Assembly (NCBI GenBank): GCA_964059195.1
Contig: CAXKWD010000013.1
Span: forward strand, 24,714,611-24,778,610
DNA: 64,000 nucleotides
Source of the DNA: Ectobius pallidus
Lineage: Eukaryota; Arthropoda; Insecta; Blattodea; Ectobiidae
Reading direction: 5' to 3'
How positions within the stretch are numbered: position 1 is the first letter of the stretch; every line of letters starts with the position of its first letter. Below are positions 22,763 through 34,333 of the stretch, in pieces. The position numbers were made by a program, and so were the translations under genes. The notes under the pieces were generated by a model that saw nothing but the letters and a program-made list of their open reading frames with translations, was not told the origin of the DNA and made no database searches.

Positions 22763-24262
22763 GCTTGCAAACAGAAACTCAGTACCAGATCTATTGCTCC
22801 ACCCAGGCAGACATGTTTCAATTTAAATTTAGAATACATAATCCCGAAATAGTGTAGAACAATAGCAAGGATATCGAGCTCTTAAGCTAGTTACTAGAAA
22901 GAGAATCTAAAAACAGTTCAGAATTTTGACTCCAAATAAATTAACTGTATTGTATGGTTAACGGTTAAAATTTACAATTGGGACTCACTTAAATTATGGG
23001 CTGAAATTATTACAATTATAATACATTATTATTAATAATACTAATATTTTTTTTTACTATTTCGTAAAAGACTTAGGCTATAGGTGTTATCCTACTACGC
23101 CTCAAATGGCTGATCAGTGATCGCAGTCCCATTTTTTCCGTCTTCGGCTCTAATTATAATAATACTTTCCTTAGTAGTTGTATGCAATTAAAGGAGTCCC
23201 AGAATGTAATGGATTTGCTCTTCCTTCAAATAATATGAAGCAGACTAAAGACCAGTAGTGTTTTTAACAATTTCGACAAAGGAATGTTATATTGAAATCT
23301 CTTTATGAGAATACAGTTGACCTGTCGTAGTCGTGAACATCATATTATAAACTAATATTCTATCTCTTCATTCTGTTCATCATAATAGGCCTAAATAAAC
23401 TGAAACGTAATTTCCAAAAGTACTACTGGGTCGTGGAAAAGCATGATTAACAAAGACTGTCATGTACTTTTTATAGAAAAGTTCAGTCATTTTTAATGCA
23501 TCAAATAAATTACACAGGTTACCAATGCTACAATTAACCTAATAAAAGTAATATTAATAATAGTAATAATAAAAAAAACAACAATAATAATTATAACAAT
23601 TTCACATTCATTAATTGTGTAAAATGGGAATAACCACGGCAGAAACGAAGTAAAGGGGAAAATATTTCATCGGCCATTGAGTAATTTTGAATCGTTATTA
23701 CTGTTGTCTACTTACACGTATCACAGTGAAGGAATAGATCAGCGTTGTTTCAAACTGAGACAGCAGATTTCACGTACCTGGAACGGAATAAAGAATCGGA
23801 AGATTAGTTTTACTCATATACTAGAATATTCAATTGTCTTATATAAGATCAAGAATATGGGAATGCCAATATAATATCCATTGAAATGCGGAAACAATTA
23901 ATTTTGTTATCTATTTATTTATTTAACCTTTAATCATTAATGGCCCCTGTCCTGGATTCATATCACAGGCCTCTACATGCACTGTCGAATTATTTAAATT
24001 TAGTAATTTATAATTACATAGGTTATCTAAATTATTTATAACTTAATTTACAGAATACATATGTATATATGTATAGGTAAATATATGTAGCGTGAATCAG
24101 AACTCTACCGACTAACTTTCACAAGTTCTTCAGGGGTGTGTTCTGAGTGTTTTTCATACAAGGAACCCATGGCCTCCGAATACTCAATACCGAGTAATTG
24201 CATTGTTTCATTTCTAATCTAACTAACTTCCTACAACCCAAACTACACGTTTAAAATAGTTG
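22761..24262. other. intergenic with AT-rich simple repeats
   Basis: AAT/AAC low complexity lies at about 23,545-23,600. Nothing else supported. Confidence 0.5.
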
Positions 24263-24544
24263 TTAAAAATGCCGACCCCCATGAAGATGACAAATTTCAC
24301 AGCAATGTCTGATGGTTTGTCGCACATGCTCTAGCACCCCAGGAGATTGGCGTACGTCGTCAGCGGCTGTTACAATCCCAGCAACCAGGTCCATATTAGT
24401 TTCGACGGGAGTGACTACGCTATATAGTCTCTTCATGTGACTCTCTTCGTGACAACGCCCGCCCACACACAGCAAAACAAAGTCAAGATCTGATCGCATC
24501 ATTTGGTTGGGAATAATTCGACCAATCTCCAGATTTGGAACCAA
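24263..24544 (-). pseudogene. mariner-like transposase C-terminal relic
   Basis: The minus-strand frame ends with TPVETNMDLVAGIVTAADD, then VRQSPGVLEHVRQTIRHCC and GGRHF, followed by a stop. This matches the C-terminal end of mariner-type (IS630/Tc1) transposases, where a GG-x-x-F-E-type terminus follows the RxR/RRC block. The catalytic D residues are not recognisable and the upstream sequence is scrambled. No terminal repeats were found. It is a dead, truncated copy. Confidence 0.72.
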
Positions 24545-25074
24545 GCGATTTTCATCTGTTTCTTCATCTAAAGAAATTCCTCAGTGGAAAACATTTCAAA
24601 CAAGATGTTTTGAAGCAAGATGTACAGATTCGGCTTTCACCATTAGGCGGAATCATTCTTTGACAAGGCATACAAAACTGGTTTCCCGTGCCTGAATAAC
24701 GGCGGTGACTATGTGGAGAAGTATTGTAAGGTGTAAGGTAATGAATGATAATAAAGTATTTGGAAAATATTATTCTGTTATAAATAAATCGGTGCTTACT
24801 TTAAAAACACACCGCTTAACTTAGACTTCTAGAACGTATTTGGTTTCATTGGTATCCAACAATATCATATTTTCCTGCGCTTGTATAAGATACCAGCCGG
24901 ACAAACCATTACCCTCCTTAGTTTTTCTTACGGGCGTAAGGAGGTCCATATGCAGTTTCCTGAAATTTTCCTCATCGATTTTAAAAGAGGAAATCCATTA
25001 TTTCACGTGATTATTGCTTACGCTGATATAAAAATTGAGCTCTGAAAGGGTTAGAGAAAGGTGTAGACCACCTT
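24545..25074. other. intergenic, nothing recognised
   Basis: No supported feature beyond possible further decay products of the mariner relic next to it. Confidence 0.4.
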
Positions 25075-25215
25075 TGGTGAGTCGACCTGGGTAGCACAGT
25101 CAGTATATCTCGCGATTTTTGCCCATGATCATGGGTTCCATCCCGATCTTGTTCGATTAAATTTTTGTGTTAAAAATACGTAGATTTACAGACATGTAAA
25201 AGAACTCCTGCGTTA
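25075..25215 (+). mobile_element. tRNA-derived SINE fragment sharing the family C core
   Basis: A tRNA-like head has a B-box-like GGGTTCCATCCC at about 25,133-25,144. Downstream lies the block GTAGATTTAC...CATGTAAAAGAACTCC at about 25,170-25,207, the same core as in the SINE at 18.5-18.9 kb. The head is different, so this looks like another family sharing the central domain. No flanking duplication seen. Confidence 0.65.
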
Positions 25216-25737
25216 TAAAGATACGCACACCCAGGATGACCACAGGCCTATGTAGCAGTGCATCTCCGCCGTTAAATAACCACAAAATCAGCCAAGCCTT
25301 GGGCATTGAAGTGATTTTCCTGACTGCTTCAGTCTGTATTGTATGCGGAGAAGATACGGATTTATTAATTATACTTTACACTCTATCAGCTGGATTGTTC
25401 TTCTTCCTAGACCTGGAGTTCCTTCCAACTTTCCTTCGATGACATCATGTAGCAGAACATTTTCAAGATATGTCCTATCCAATTTGCTTCTATATGAAGC
25501 ATTTTCTTGAGGATCTATCTCTTTTCGTTCACTCTTCTCAGGACTTCTTCATTTGACACTTTGTCCGTCCATATTTTTTCCATTCTTCTCCTTTCCAGGT
25601 AATTCTTCTCCACTTTACTTAAGTCCACGTTTCCGACACTTATAGAGTAATTCCCCAGCTCTTTATAAATGTATTTGTTATAACAATAGTCTAATAGCAA
25701 TTATTATAATTATAAGTATTATTAGTAATATAATTAA
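25216..25737. other. intergenic, nothing recognised
   Basis: No supported feature. Confidence 0.4.
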
Positions 25738-26178
25738 CCGCTGTGGCTCAGGGGATGCGTTCAATCCTCTCACGCAGCGGGCCCGGGTTCGATTCCTGGT
25801 CGGGAAAGTTACCTAGGTGAGGTTTTTCCGGGGTTTTCCCTCACCTTTGAGATAAATGTTGGGTAACTTTAGGCCCTTGTGGTCCCCGGATATCATCTGG
25901 CCGTCATTATCATCTTCATTCCCATCCTCGCCTTGTTCTGAGTGAGTGTGTGTATGAATGGTGTGAATCGTCCTATGTGTTCGTGTTGTCTCGGAGGTGG
26001 CCCCGGCATTGGGCTGATCACTCATCCGGGGAGGCCCTCCATGTCCTTGTCTGGTCAAAAAGTATGTATGTGATACAAAGATAATCCCTCTCCCGACAGG
26101 TTGCGGCCCTGTAAGGCCCGGGCGGCTTGGGTCGCTTAAATCCTGAAAGGGAGAGGTAAAACTACGAGAAAGAAAGAA
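25738..26178 (+). mobile_element. tRNA-derived SINE (family A), about 440 bp
   Basis: The head contains CTGTGGCTCAGGGGATGCG (A-box region) and GGGTTCGATTCC (B box) at about 25,784-25,795. The long body includes GTTTTTCCGGGGTTTTCCC and GTGTTCGTGTTGTCTCGGAG, and it ends in a GAAA tail. It matches 31,562-32,009 along its whole length. Another diverged copy abuts it at 26,188. The target duplication is unclear here. Confidence 0.9.
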
Positions 26179-26187
26179 AGAAAGTAA

Positions 26188-26580
26188 TGCCCACTAATGT
26201 AACGTAGGGGATGTGTTCGCTCTCCTCACCCAGTAGGCACGCGGTCCATTCCTGGTCTGGATAATTTTCGAGGGTGGGGTTTTTCCAGGGTTTTCCTCAC
26301 CTGTGAGGTGAATGCCAGAAAAGTGGTCCTTGCGGTTCACGGAGTCATCCCAGCCATGCCTTGTCCGACACGAGTGTGTGTTTGATTGGTGTGTCTCGTT
26401 CTATGCGTTCGTGCTGTCTTGGAGGTGGCTCCGGCATTGGGCTGATTGCTCACCCGGAAAGTCACCCGCGTCTTTGTCTGGTTGAAAAAAGTATGTATGT
26501 GACCCAAAGGTAATCTCTCTCTTGAGAGCTCGTGGTCCTGTAAGGCCCGAGCGACGTGGCGGGATAAATATCCCTAACAA
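26188..26580 (+). mobile_element. family A SINE, older diverged copy
   Basis: Same order of blocks as the neighbouring copy (AGGGGATG, TTTTTCCAGGGTTTTCC, GCATTGGGCTGAT, GTATGTATGTGA) but with many substitutions and no clean B box. It lies head to tail with the younger copy. Confidence 0.82.
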
Positions 26581-27146
26581 TGGGACAGGTTATGCAATGA
26601 ACCATTAAAATGAAAGAACTAAATCATCATTCCATCAAGATAATTCTCACTACTACTTCTGTCATTTTATACATTTTTATTGCCTTGTTTCATAATATAA
26701 TGAATTGGCTGTCCGTGTGGGATGAATTATGTAAGCTATGTCTGCAAAGTTTAAGAACTCTTGTTTATTTCAGTCATAACGTACACAACTAAAAAGTTAA
26801 TCAGAGAGTGATGGCAAATAGCAGGCTTCTGGTGTCGTAAACTAGAAGTGCTCTGCGGTGATATCTGTTATCTAGACATGTGCTTCTGTACTACTTACGT
26901 ATAGCGTGTGCCACGCACTCTGCCTACTGGGAACTTAGTCAAGTTCCACTGCTGGAATTACAATTTTATTGATGTTTGACCAGTGACTGCTGCCTTTATC
27001 TTTCACAGTTGTGTTGAGTAAAGCCTGGCTACTGCAATTAAAGTGTCTAGTGGGATATTCTGCATCCTCTAAATTTCAGGAAACACCTCAACGACCATTC
27101 GTGAAACGGCTAAGGAAATACGGAGGAATGAAAGGACCTAGATATA
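26581..27146. other. intergenic, nothing recognised
   Basis: No supported feature. Confidence 0.45.
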
Positions 27147-27796
27147 CCGTGTGTCCGTAAAGTCATGGTGCACTTTGACTGGTCACAGGAGATCAACGAA
27201 ACAAAATAGAAACGTAAAATCTTCACCAAATGAAAGGAAAACTCTCAAAGTTTCCTAACTATTCAGTGCAGTTCAATGTGCCTTCCATTTGTTGCCCTAC
27301 ACACATCTAAATAATATTCAAGTTCTTCCCACACACGGTTAAGGACGTCTGGTGTAACATAGTGAATAACGATTATGATTCTCTGTTGTAAACGACTAAT
27401 GTCGTTGATACGTTCACTGTAAAAATGTTGCTTCACATAACTCCACAAGTAAAAGTCTAAGGGCGTCAGATCCAGGGATCGTGGTGGCCATGGCTTGACA
27501 GAACCCCTGACTATCCACCGTTGGGGGAATGTTGTAACCAGAAAATCACGAACAAGGGCGGCGTAGTGTTAAGGAGCGTCATGTTGAAAGATGACACCTT
27601 GTGGAAATTGTGGCACTGCATACATTTCCAACATGTCAAGGTAGTTGTGGCGTTGCGTCATCACCTGTGTGTGCACACGCTTGCACACGGAAACTTGGAA
27701 ATTTTTCATTTTTTTGGTGCAGATTTCACATTTCTGTCTTCTTTGTTGCTTTCCTGTGACCGATCAAAAGTGCACCATGACTTTACGGACACAGTG
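27147..27796 (-). mobile_element. mariner-like element, internally deleted, 650 bp
   Basis: Terminal inverted repeats of about 45 bases contain GTGTCCGTAAAGTCATGGTG at the left end, with the reverse complement at the right end. TA dinucleotides flank the element at 27,145-27,146 and 27,797-27,798. On the minus strand, about 27,655-27,263 encodes the transposase C-terminal half. It includes the QHDAP block with the second catalytic D, WPPRSLDLTPLDFYLW with the third D, and the terminus RATNGRHIELH-stop. A TAA at 27,569-27,571 directly after QHDAP breaks the frame, and the N-terminal half with the first D is missing. It is dead but could once have been mobilised in trans. Confidence 0.88.
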
Positions 27797-28354
27797 TATA
27801 CAGGGTGTTTCAAAAATACTTTTACAAACTTCGGCCATGGGTTCCTTACACCAAAAGAAGGATAAAAGTTCATATGAACATTGGTCCCACAATCCTTTGT
27901 TTTCTCGTTTTAGGAACTATTCAACACATTGGTACACTCATAACACGTCAACACATAAAACTCATAACAAATGCTCGAAATGTCCTCCTCTTGCTTCTAG
28001 ACATGCATGCACTCGTCGAATCATGGACTGTCGCACCCTTTCAAATACTCCGGGATGGTGTCGAATGTTTCGCAGGCTTCCATGACACGTCGATGAAAAG
28101 TTTCTTCATCCGGGATGCGACAGTCCGTGATTCGACGAGTGCATGCATGTCTAGAAGCAAGAGGAGGACATTTCGAGCATTTGTTATGAGTTTTGTGTGT
28201 TGACGTGTTATGAGTGTACCAATGTGTTAAACAGTTCCTAACGAGAAAACAAAGGATTATGGGACCTATGTTCATATGAACATTTTTCCTTCTTTTGGTG
28301 TAAGGAACCCATGGCCGAAGTTTGTAAAACCATTTTTGAAACACTCTGTATAGA
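27797..28354. mobile_element. foldback built from the 3' end of another mariner
   Basis: Two 239-base arms (27,797-28,035 and 28,116-28,354) are near-perfect reverse complements around an 80-base spacer. Each arm runs from a transposon end (TATACAGGGTGTTTCAAA) into the coding end of a mariner-type transposase. Read on the minus strand through the spacer and left arm, it gives HHPGVFERVRQSMIRRVHAC and then RGGHFEHLL-stop. The right arm is an inverted copy of the same segment. The left end starts exactly at the TA flanking the mariner element at 27,147-27,796. Confidence 0.88.
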
Positions 28355-28596
28355 GTGGGACATAAGTACCTGGTAATTTTAAAAGTAATCTGAACACTGT
28401 GTGGTTGATCAAAGATGCATTGTAGTCATGTTGAAGACACCAAATCCTGCAGAGATTCAGAATTTGTTTATTTGGTGTTAAAGGATATTGCACAATGGTA
28501 TGATATTCATTTGCATGAAAGTTGTAAGCTTTGTTTTCAACAATATGGCGTCACGTTAGCATGCAGGCAATAAACTCATGGTATGGTGACATTTAG

Positions 28597-28836
28597 TGGT
28601 ACGCCCGTTCACCAGATTTAATAGCGCCAGATTTTTCCTTGTGGGAATTTGTGGAAAAACAAGTTGTACGAAAGTCTTCCAGCAACCCTCTTGGAGCTGA
28701 AGCAGCGCATTTGCGTGGCAATAGAGGAGATACCAAAGAACATCCTACGGCAAGTAATGCATTGTCTTTCGACCAGGCTGGAATAGTGTGTGGAAAATCA
28801 TGTGGACATATCAGGGACATTATTTTTCACAAGTGA
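28597..28836 (+). pseudogene. mariner-like transposase relic
   Basis: Plus-strand translation begins WYARSPDLIAPDFSLWEFVE, with the SPDL..PDF box of mariner-type transposases holding the third catalytic D. After a frameshift it continues with LPATLLELKQRICVAIEEI. Terminal repeats were not identified. It is the fourth mariner-type relic within 4.6 kb and differs in sequence from the others. Confidence 0.78.
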
Positions 28837-28860
28837 GACATATCATCTGAAACTGCATGC

Positions 28861-30104
28861 AATCGTGTATCTTTTCATATAAATAGAACGAAGCTTTGAC
28901 CAAGCACACAGTGCTCAGACTACTTTAAAAACCGTGGCGTGTTTATCTCCCAGCATATATAGATGTAAGGAGAAATTGAACAAAATTAGTAATATGAGAA
29001 CTTATTTTCGTAAAATATGCGAAGTAGTAAAATTTCTAACACAAAATATAATTATCTTTGATCGTAAAGCAACCATATTTCGATGTCAACCGATCCAATT
29101 TTTAATCTAAATTTCTAAAAACCATCAAAGTTGATTGTGTGACATCGACGACTGCTATTGCACAGAATTTGATCCTATATAATCTATCTAATTTTACTGG
29201 ATACAACAGATTAGAAATTTTTTTATTTAATATACTATAAAAATTTAAATTAACAAATGAGCGTCATTCTCTCCTCGCATGACACGCATGACGTAGAAAC
29301 AAGGCAGCTTCCTCCAAGAAGCTGATTCTCTGCGCTACGAACATGTGAACATTTACCAAGAAGTTAGAAGAAAGATCAGAGCCAAGTAGATTAACGGACG
29401 CTAAGGCAGACTTTCAAATTACAACAATGCTATCTACAGCCGTTATTTGAACCAGCATAAACGTTCAGGTACTCAGGAAATTATGAAAACGATTCAGCAG
29501 AAAATGAGGTCAGTGTAACTTACATATCGACCACCATGTCAATTGTACTAGCGTTCGGTTTCCATTTCGGGTGAACAGCTGACCGCATATTGGACAAAAG
29601 AGTTCTCTCGTCTCATAACCAAAAAGAATTGTACTTGATGCAACCGGCTTAGACTGACAACTACAACAGCATAAATCTAAGAGGAGAAAGTACTTTCTAT
29701 CTCAACTACGTTAAAAATGTAAATTTCTCAATGTACCTTTCTTTGAGAACTGTAAATAGCCTATCAGACAAATGAAATTTTTTCCACTTAAATTTTTACT
29801 CCTTAGCTACAAAGTAGAATTTTATGAGAATTATCTTTAAAAATGTAGTATCTACAATTTTAAATATTTACCCTTATTTTTTCAAATTTTGGAAATGAAA
29901 ATCTTATCATTAGTCTTAATATTTGTAAAATAAAGTTTCTTTAAAAATGTCATCCTGCTGTTAAAACATATAAATTGAATGTAAAAATATCAGTGTTCTG
30001 TAACGAAAAGTTCCAGAGAAAAAGTACACAAGGCTAGGAAAAATAAATATTACGGTAAGAAGACTTTAAAAATCCTACGTTCATGTTTGTTGATCCAGGA
30101 CCGA
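28861..30104. other. intergenic, nothing recognised
   Basis: AT-rich with short frames and no supported feature. Confidence 0.5.
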
Positions 30105-30260
30105 AATTCAATTCAATTCAATGCTATGTTTACCTGTCATGAGCTACAGAAGAAGGAATAGACAATATCATTATAACATAAAATATAACAAAATAATTTC
30201 TATAATATAAGGTGTAATATAAGTAGGTCATAGGCCTATAAATAGTATGTCATATAAGAT
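30105..30260 (-). mobile_element. LINE 3' tail, minus orientation
   Basis: ATTCAATTCAATTCAATG at 30,107 is the reverse complement of the tail type of the LINE at 15.4-16.6 kb. The adjoining AT-rich bases would be its 3' UTR. No coding part is left. Confidence 0.45.
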
Positions 30261-30293
30261 GTCACTACCTTATCTATTCCCCCTCACAATATT

Positions 30294-30793
30294 GTATTTT
30301 ATTCTTCATCCTTCACTGTCGGGACAGCCCGTCTGTGGAATTCCTTACCCGAGAATATAAAAGCCTGCCGAACACTCCGAACGTTCAAGATGAAGTTAGC
30401 TGACCACTTGACTACCAACCATTAACATTTATATTATATACTACTTTCATGTTAAAATTGTTGCTTTTGTATTGGTTTCATTTATTTTTATTTTACTTTT
30501 CTTCTTTTTCTACCTACTATTATTTTTTCTCTCTAATTTGTTGTACTTACAATGTTGAATTTCCATTATTAAGCTATAGTTTAATATAGTTTCAATTATA
30601 GTTTTCACTTACATAATCTACATCTATATAATATAATCATGTTTCTCTTTTATTATTATTATTTTTTTATTTTATTTTTTATTCTTAATTAGGTTAATTG
30701 GTAAGGTTTGAATGTATCCACCTCTGGTCAGTGGAATAGAAGGCCTTAAGGCCTTAACTACACCAGAGGGAAATATAAATAAATAAATAAATG
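30294..30793 (+). pseudogene. 3' end of a LINE (reverse-transcriptase C-terminus and UTR)
   Basis: The frame over about 30,315-30,424 reads TVGTARLWNSLPENIK, then RTLRTFKMKLADHL and a stop. This matches the conserved RLWNSLP segment close to the end of CR1/jockey-group reverse transcriptases. An AT-rich 3' UTR follows, containing GAAGGCCTTAAGGCC, and the element ends in AAAT repeats at about 30,770-30,793. It is 5'-truncated. Confidence 0.78.
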
Positions 30794-31549
30794 TCATTTA
30801 AAATCTTTAAATAGGTTTGTAGTTAAGAAAACATTTATATTTCCATAAAGAACACCATAAATTACGAAATTAAACAAAAATTGGTATTTTGACCCATTTT
30901 CAAAGTACCTTCTCCCCTTAAAGTATTATAAATTAGTGCCAGTTGGAGAAGCAAGAATAGTATCTACACATTGTTCCCGTGCGCTCAAGAACATCTGAAG
31001 CAGAGATGCTGTACTCTTGTGTGTCCGTTTCCATTTCGCTCCATGTCACACGAGGGGGAAAGGCGGAATAAAAGAAACTGCGAGTCTGCAAGGAGGAAAA
31101 AAGGCGAAGGTTTTCCTCTTTGATAGGAGATGGAACCCGAGGCACTCCAGCCAAGTTTCCCAAACATCGATAAATTGTGAAGGGCGTCTAGCGCAGATGT
31201 GAGCATATAACGCTAAGTAGCACTCCCAAGCGAAACCCTCGGCCCCGTTCTATCAAACAATGATATTGAAAATAAAACTTCATGCCTTTCATGTACACTG
31301 CAATGGAGTATCTAGACGGTATACAACACTAATGCGGACTTTATTTTCACATAATGTAGCTAAATAATTACTATTTAGAGTCAATATGACACTCATCGTA
31401 CGTTACCTTAATATTCCATGTTGCTAAGGAGTATAAGTTTAGCAACTGTACCGACTTTTTCTACACAAACACAGGGAAGAAGACAATTTTTTACCCTTGC
31501 GGAATGTAAATAAGTTGGCAGTTTTCAAGAAAATTAAATATAAAGATTC
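30794..31549. other. intergenic, GC-richer patch unexplained
   Basis: At about 30,950-31,210 composition is less AT-rich than its surroundings and frames of 60-76 codons exist on both strands. None has a recognisable motif. A lone exon cannot be excluded. Confidence 0.35.
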
Positions 31550-31561
31550 ATGAACGGACCA

Positions 31562-32009
31562 GTCCACCGCTGTGGCTCAGGGGATGCGTTCGCTCCTCTC
31601 ACGCAGCGGGCCCGGGTTCGATTCCTAGTCGGGACAAGTTACCTAGGTGAGGTGTTTTCCGGGGTTTTCCCTCACCTGTGAGACAAATGCCAGGTAACTT
31701 TAGGCCCTTGTGATCCCCGGATATCTTCTGGCCGTCATTATCATCTTCATCCCCATCCTCGCCTTGTTCTGAATAAGTGCGTGTGTGAATGGTGCGTATC
31801 GTCACATGTGTTCGTGTTGTCTCGGAGGTGGCCCCGGCACTGGGCTGATCACTCATCCGGAGAGGCCCTCCATGTCCTTGTCTGGTAAAAAAGTATGTGA
31901 TCCAAAGATAATCCCTCTCCCGACAGGTCGCGGCCCTTTAAGGCCCGCGCGGCTTGGGTCGCTTAAATCCTAAAAGGGAGAGGTAAAACTACGACAAAGA
32001 AAGAAAGAA
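31562..32009 (+). mobile_element. tRNA-derived SINE (family A), 448 bp, 12-bp target duplication
   Basis: Exact copies of ATGAACGGACCA flank it at 31,550-31,561 and 32,010-32,021. It has a tRNA-like head (CTGTGGCTCAGGGGATGCG; B box GGGTTCGATTCC), a roughly 350-base body matching 25,738-26,178, and a GAAA tail. The clean duplication defines the full length of the family and marks this copy as relatively young. Confidence 0.95.
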
Positions 32010-32021
32010 ATGAACGGACCA

Positions 32022-34029
32022 TACACTCGGAAAACATGCCAACGTCAAGACAAGTGTATTCGACAAGCAGTGGGTCTATTTTCATACTAGAGACAGATAC
32101 AGGTCATTGCAACCGAAACAGCGATCTCGCTGTGCTCTGTTGTCATTCCGCAGAGTCAGCAGAGTCATTCTAATAATCTCATTAAGTATAGAATTTATCA
32201 CAAAATGCAAATACGTTTTGCATTTTTTCAATGCTATGTAGTGCCCCCTTTAATCTGTACAGTTATAGGGCTACAAGTTCCACCCTATATACACCAGAAT
32301 GGATCTGAAGAGATATCTACGGCTAAGGATACCGCATTAAAAGCTCACTAGACGAAGAACCACATAGGTAGGAAGACCAGAAGAGAAGTATATGTGGCGG
32401 AAATGAAAGTTGTTTTCCTTTGTGTGACCGAGCATAGTAAGAACGCTGAGCTTAAATCAGGACAGCGGAATGGGATCAGTGCAAGAACTAGCAACTAATA
32501 AATAAATGTAATAACACTACCGATGTCTGTCTGTTTCATAAAAACAAGCTACCTAGCAGACACAACACACCCAAAGCGGCGCGGGCATGATCTAGCTACA
32601 AGAACCGAATATGAATAAAACAAGAAAAATAGATAGAAATAATCAAGTTCAATAAATTAATAATAATAATTATAAGACTGCAAAACAACGATCGACTCAG
32701 CACAGAGTTGGATGTCCAGTGTTTTTTACTAGGGACTGAGGTTTCAATACTTCCAATACACTGAAAACCTCGGTTCCCAGGTACGAAGGTAGCTTCCTCT
32801 AGTAAAATTGTCGTGTACCGGTTACTCCAAATCCTGTTCTTTGAGCCAGACAAACAACATTTTGATCAAAACAAGCAGCTCTGACCCTTTAAACCCCTTT
32901 TTTAGTACAATTTTATGTCAACAACAAGAATCATTACATCAGAATGTCCATTACCAGTGAATGAACTATAACTTATTACTGAACTTATTACTGTGAGGGA
33001 AAGAAATATCCAAATAGGACACCAATACTTTACTATTCTACATCATTCCGTTTATGTGCCCTCCTTTCATTCATTCTTTCTTTATTTCTCTCCTCTTTGT
33101 ATTTTCTGTTGTTTCTATAAAAATTAATTAATTAAATCCATCGCTTTCCTTTTACACTCCTCTTCATCTCCCATTGTCCTTCTCTCCCTTTTCCTTATTT
33201 CCATTCTCCTCTGAATAACAATTTTATGTATGTGGAATATTATAATACAAGGTCTGATGCGACACACTCAATTGTCATTATTTAGTTATTGTTGTAGACT
33301 TTGAGAGCATAACATACACGTATAAAAATACTATAATATACAAAATATTATAGCCTACAGTATCCATATTGAACCTCAATGATAACTATATTAAAACAAA
33401 ATTGTGTATTGCATTATATAATATCGACTGCTGATTAAAAAAAATCTGTAATAGTAAATAAGATATCTATGATCCAGCTGTACATATGTTTTTAAATATG
33501 TAAATATGTTTTAAATTAGGCTGGTCATATAAATATCACGAGATACTTGTGTCAAACAACATCGAATTCAAACTGACCACCACATGTGTCCGCCGCATCC
33601 CAATTCCTGAATGTTGAATGTGGTGTAATTTCCAGCCTGATTAATATCACATCTCATAGAAGTGCTTGCGAATATAGCACAATGGATCTACATATCTAAG
33701 TCCAGTGGCATTATCTCCATTCTAGGTGACAATGGTCGCGTATGGATGTGCGTGCTGAGTTCCTGGAATACCGAATGCTTTATTAGGAGTTCCAGGATAC
33801 CAAGGATAACGACTGGGAGAGAGAAATCAGGTGTAAAATCTATCTCAATGCCTTGCTACTCGTGGTCATATCGGGGATTCGGAACTAGAACGATTTAAGA
33901 TTGATGTAACGTACAAATAGAACGTGACTTTTTAATGCCATAAGATAAGTTCACTTAGGGTCTAAACAATAAGGTGCAGTGTCAGTATAGTCTGCTAAAC
34001 GTGGCGCAAAAAGCATAAATGGTAAATGC
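32022..34029. other. intergenic, nothing recognised
   Basis: No supported feature over 2 kb. T/C-rich low complexity near 33,060-33,210. Confidence 0.5.
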
Positions 34030-34037
34030 AGTAAATC

Positions 34038-34325
34038 CAGGGGCGGATCCACGGGGGGGGGGGGGGGGGAATGGGGGAAATTCCCCCCCCCCCCAAAAAA
34101 ATTTGTAACATTAAGCACAAAATATTAAAAATAGATAAGAACATAACCCAAATACTTAAATTAAGGCAACGACATTCATTATTTTGAAATACCTTTGTAA
34201 GAAAATGCTGAAATGTTCATTTTGTTTTCAATTGTGTACTGGGAATAATTAATTTTTATGCGTAAAAACTTCCTCTCTACTTTGGTTCCCCCCCCCCCCG
34301 AAATGTCTCTCTGGATCCGCCCCTG
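34038..34325. mobile_element. hAT-type MITE, 288 bp, exact 8-bp target duplication
   Basis: Ends read CAGGGGCGGATCCA inward from the left and CAGGGGCGGATCCA inward from the right (the plus strand reads TGGATCCGCCCCTG). Exact AGTAAATC copies lie at 34,030-34,037 and 34,326-34,333. Just inside the left end is a long G run, then a C run at 34,084-34,094, and a matching C run lies near the right end. The interior is AT-rich and non-coding. Confidence 0.95.
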
Positions 34326-34333
34326 AGTAAATC

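Noticed and set aside
24100..24145. Minus-strand CTGAAGA followed by GAAA
   Set aside because: Stem II would have at most two pairs and stem I does not close.
25784..25806. Functional tRNA genes at the SINE heads (also at 31.6, 36.7 and 42.4 kb)
   Set aside because: A and B boxes are present, but each is continuous with a repeated SINE body and the cloverleaf is incomplete.
27521..28203. Overlapping plus-strand frames through the mariner and foldback
   Set aside because: The transposase homology is on the minus strand; these are shadows.
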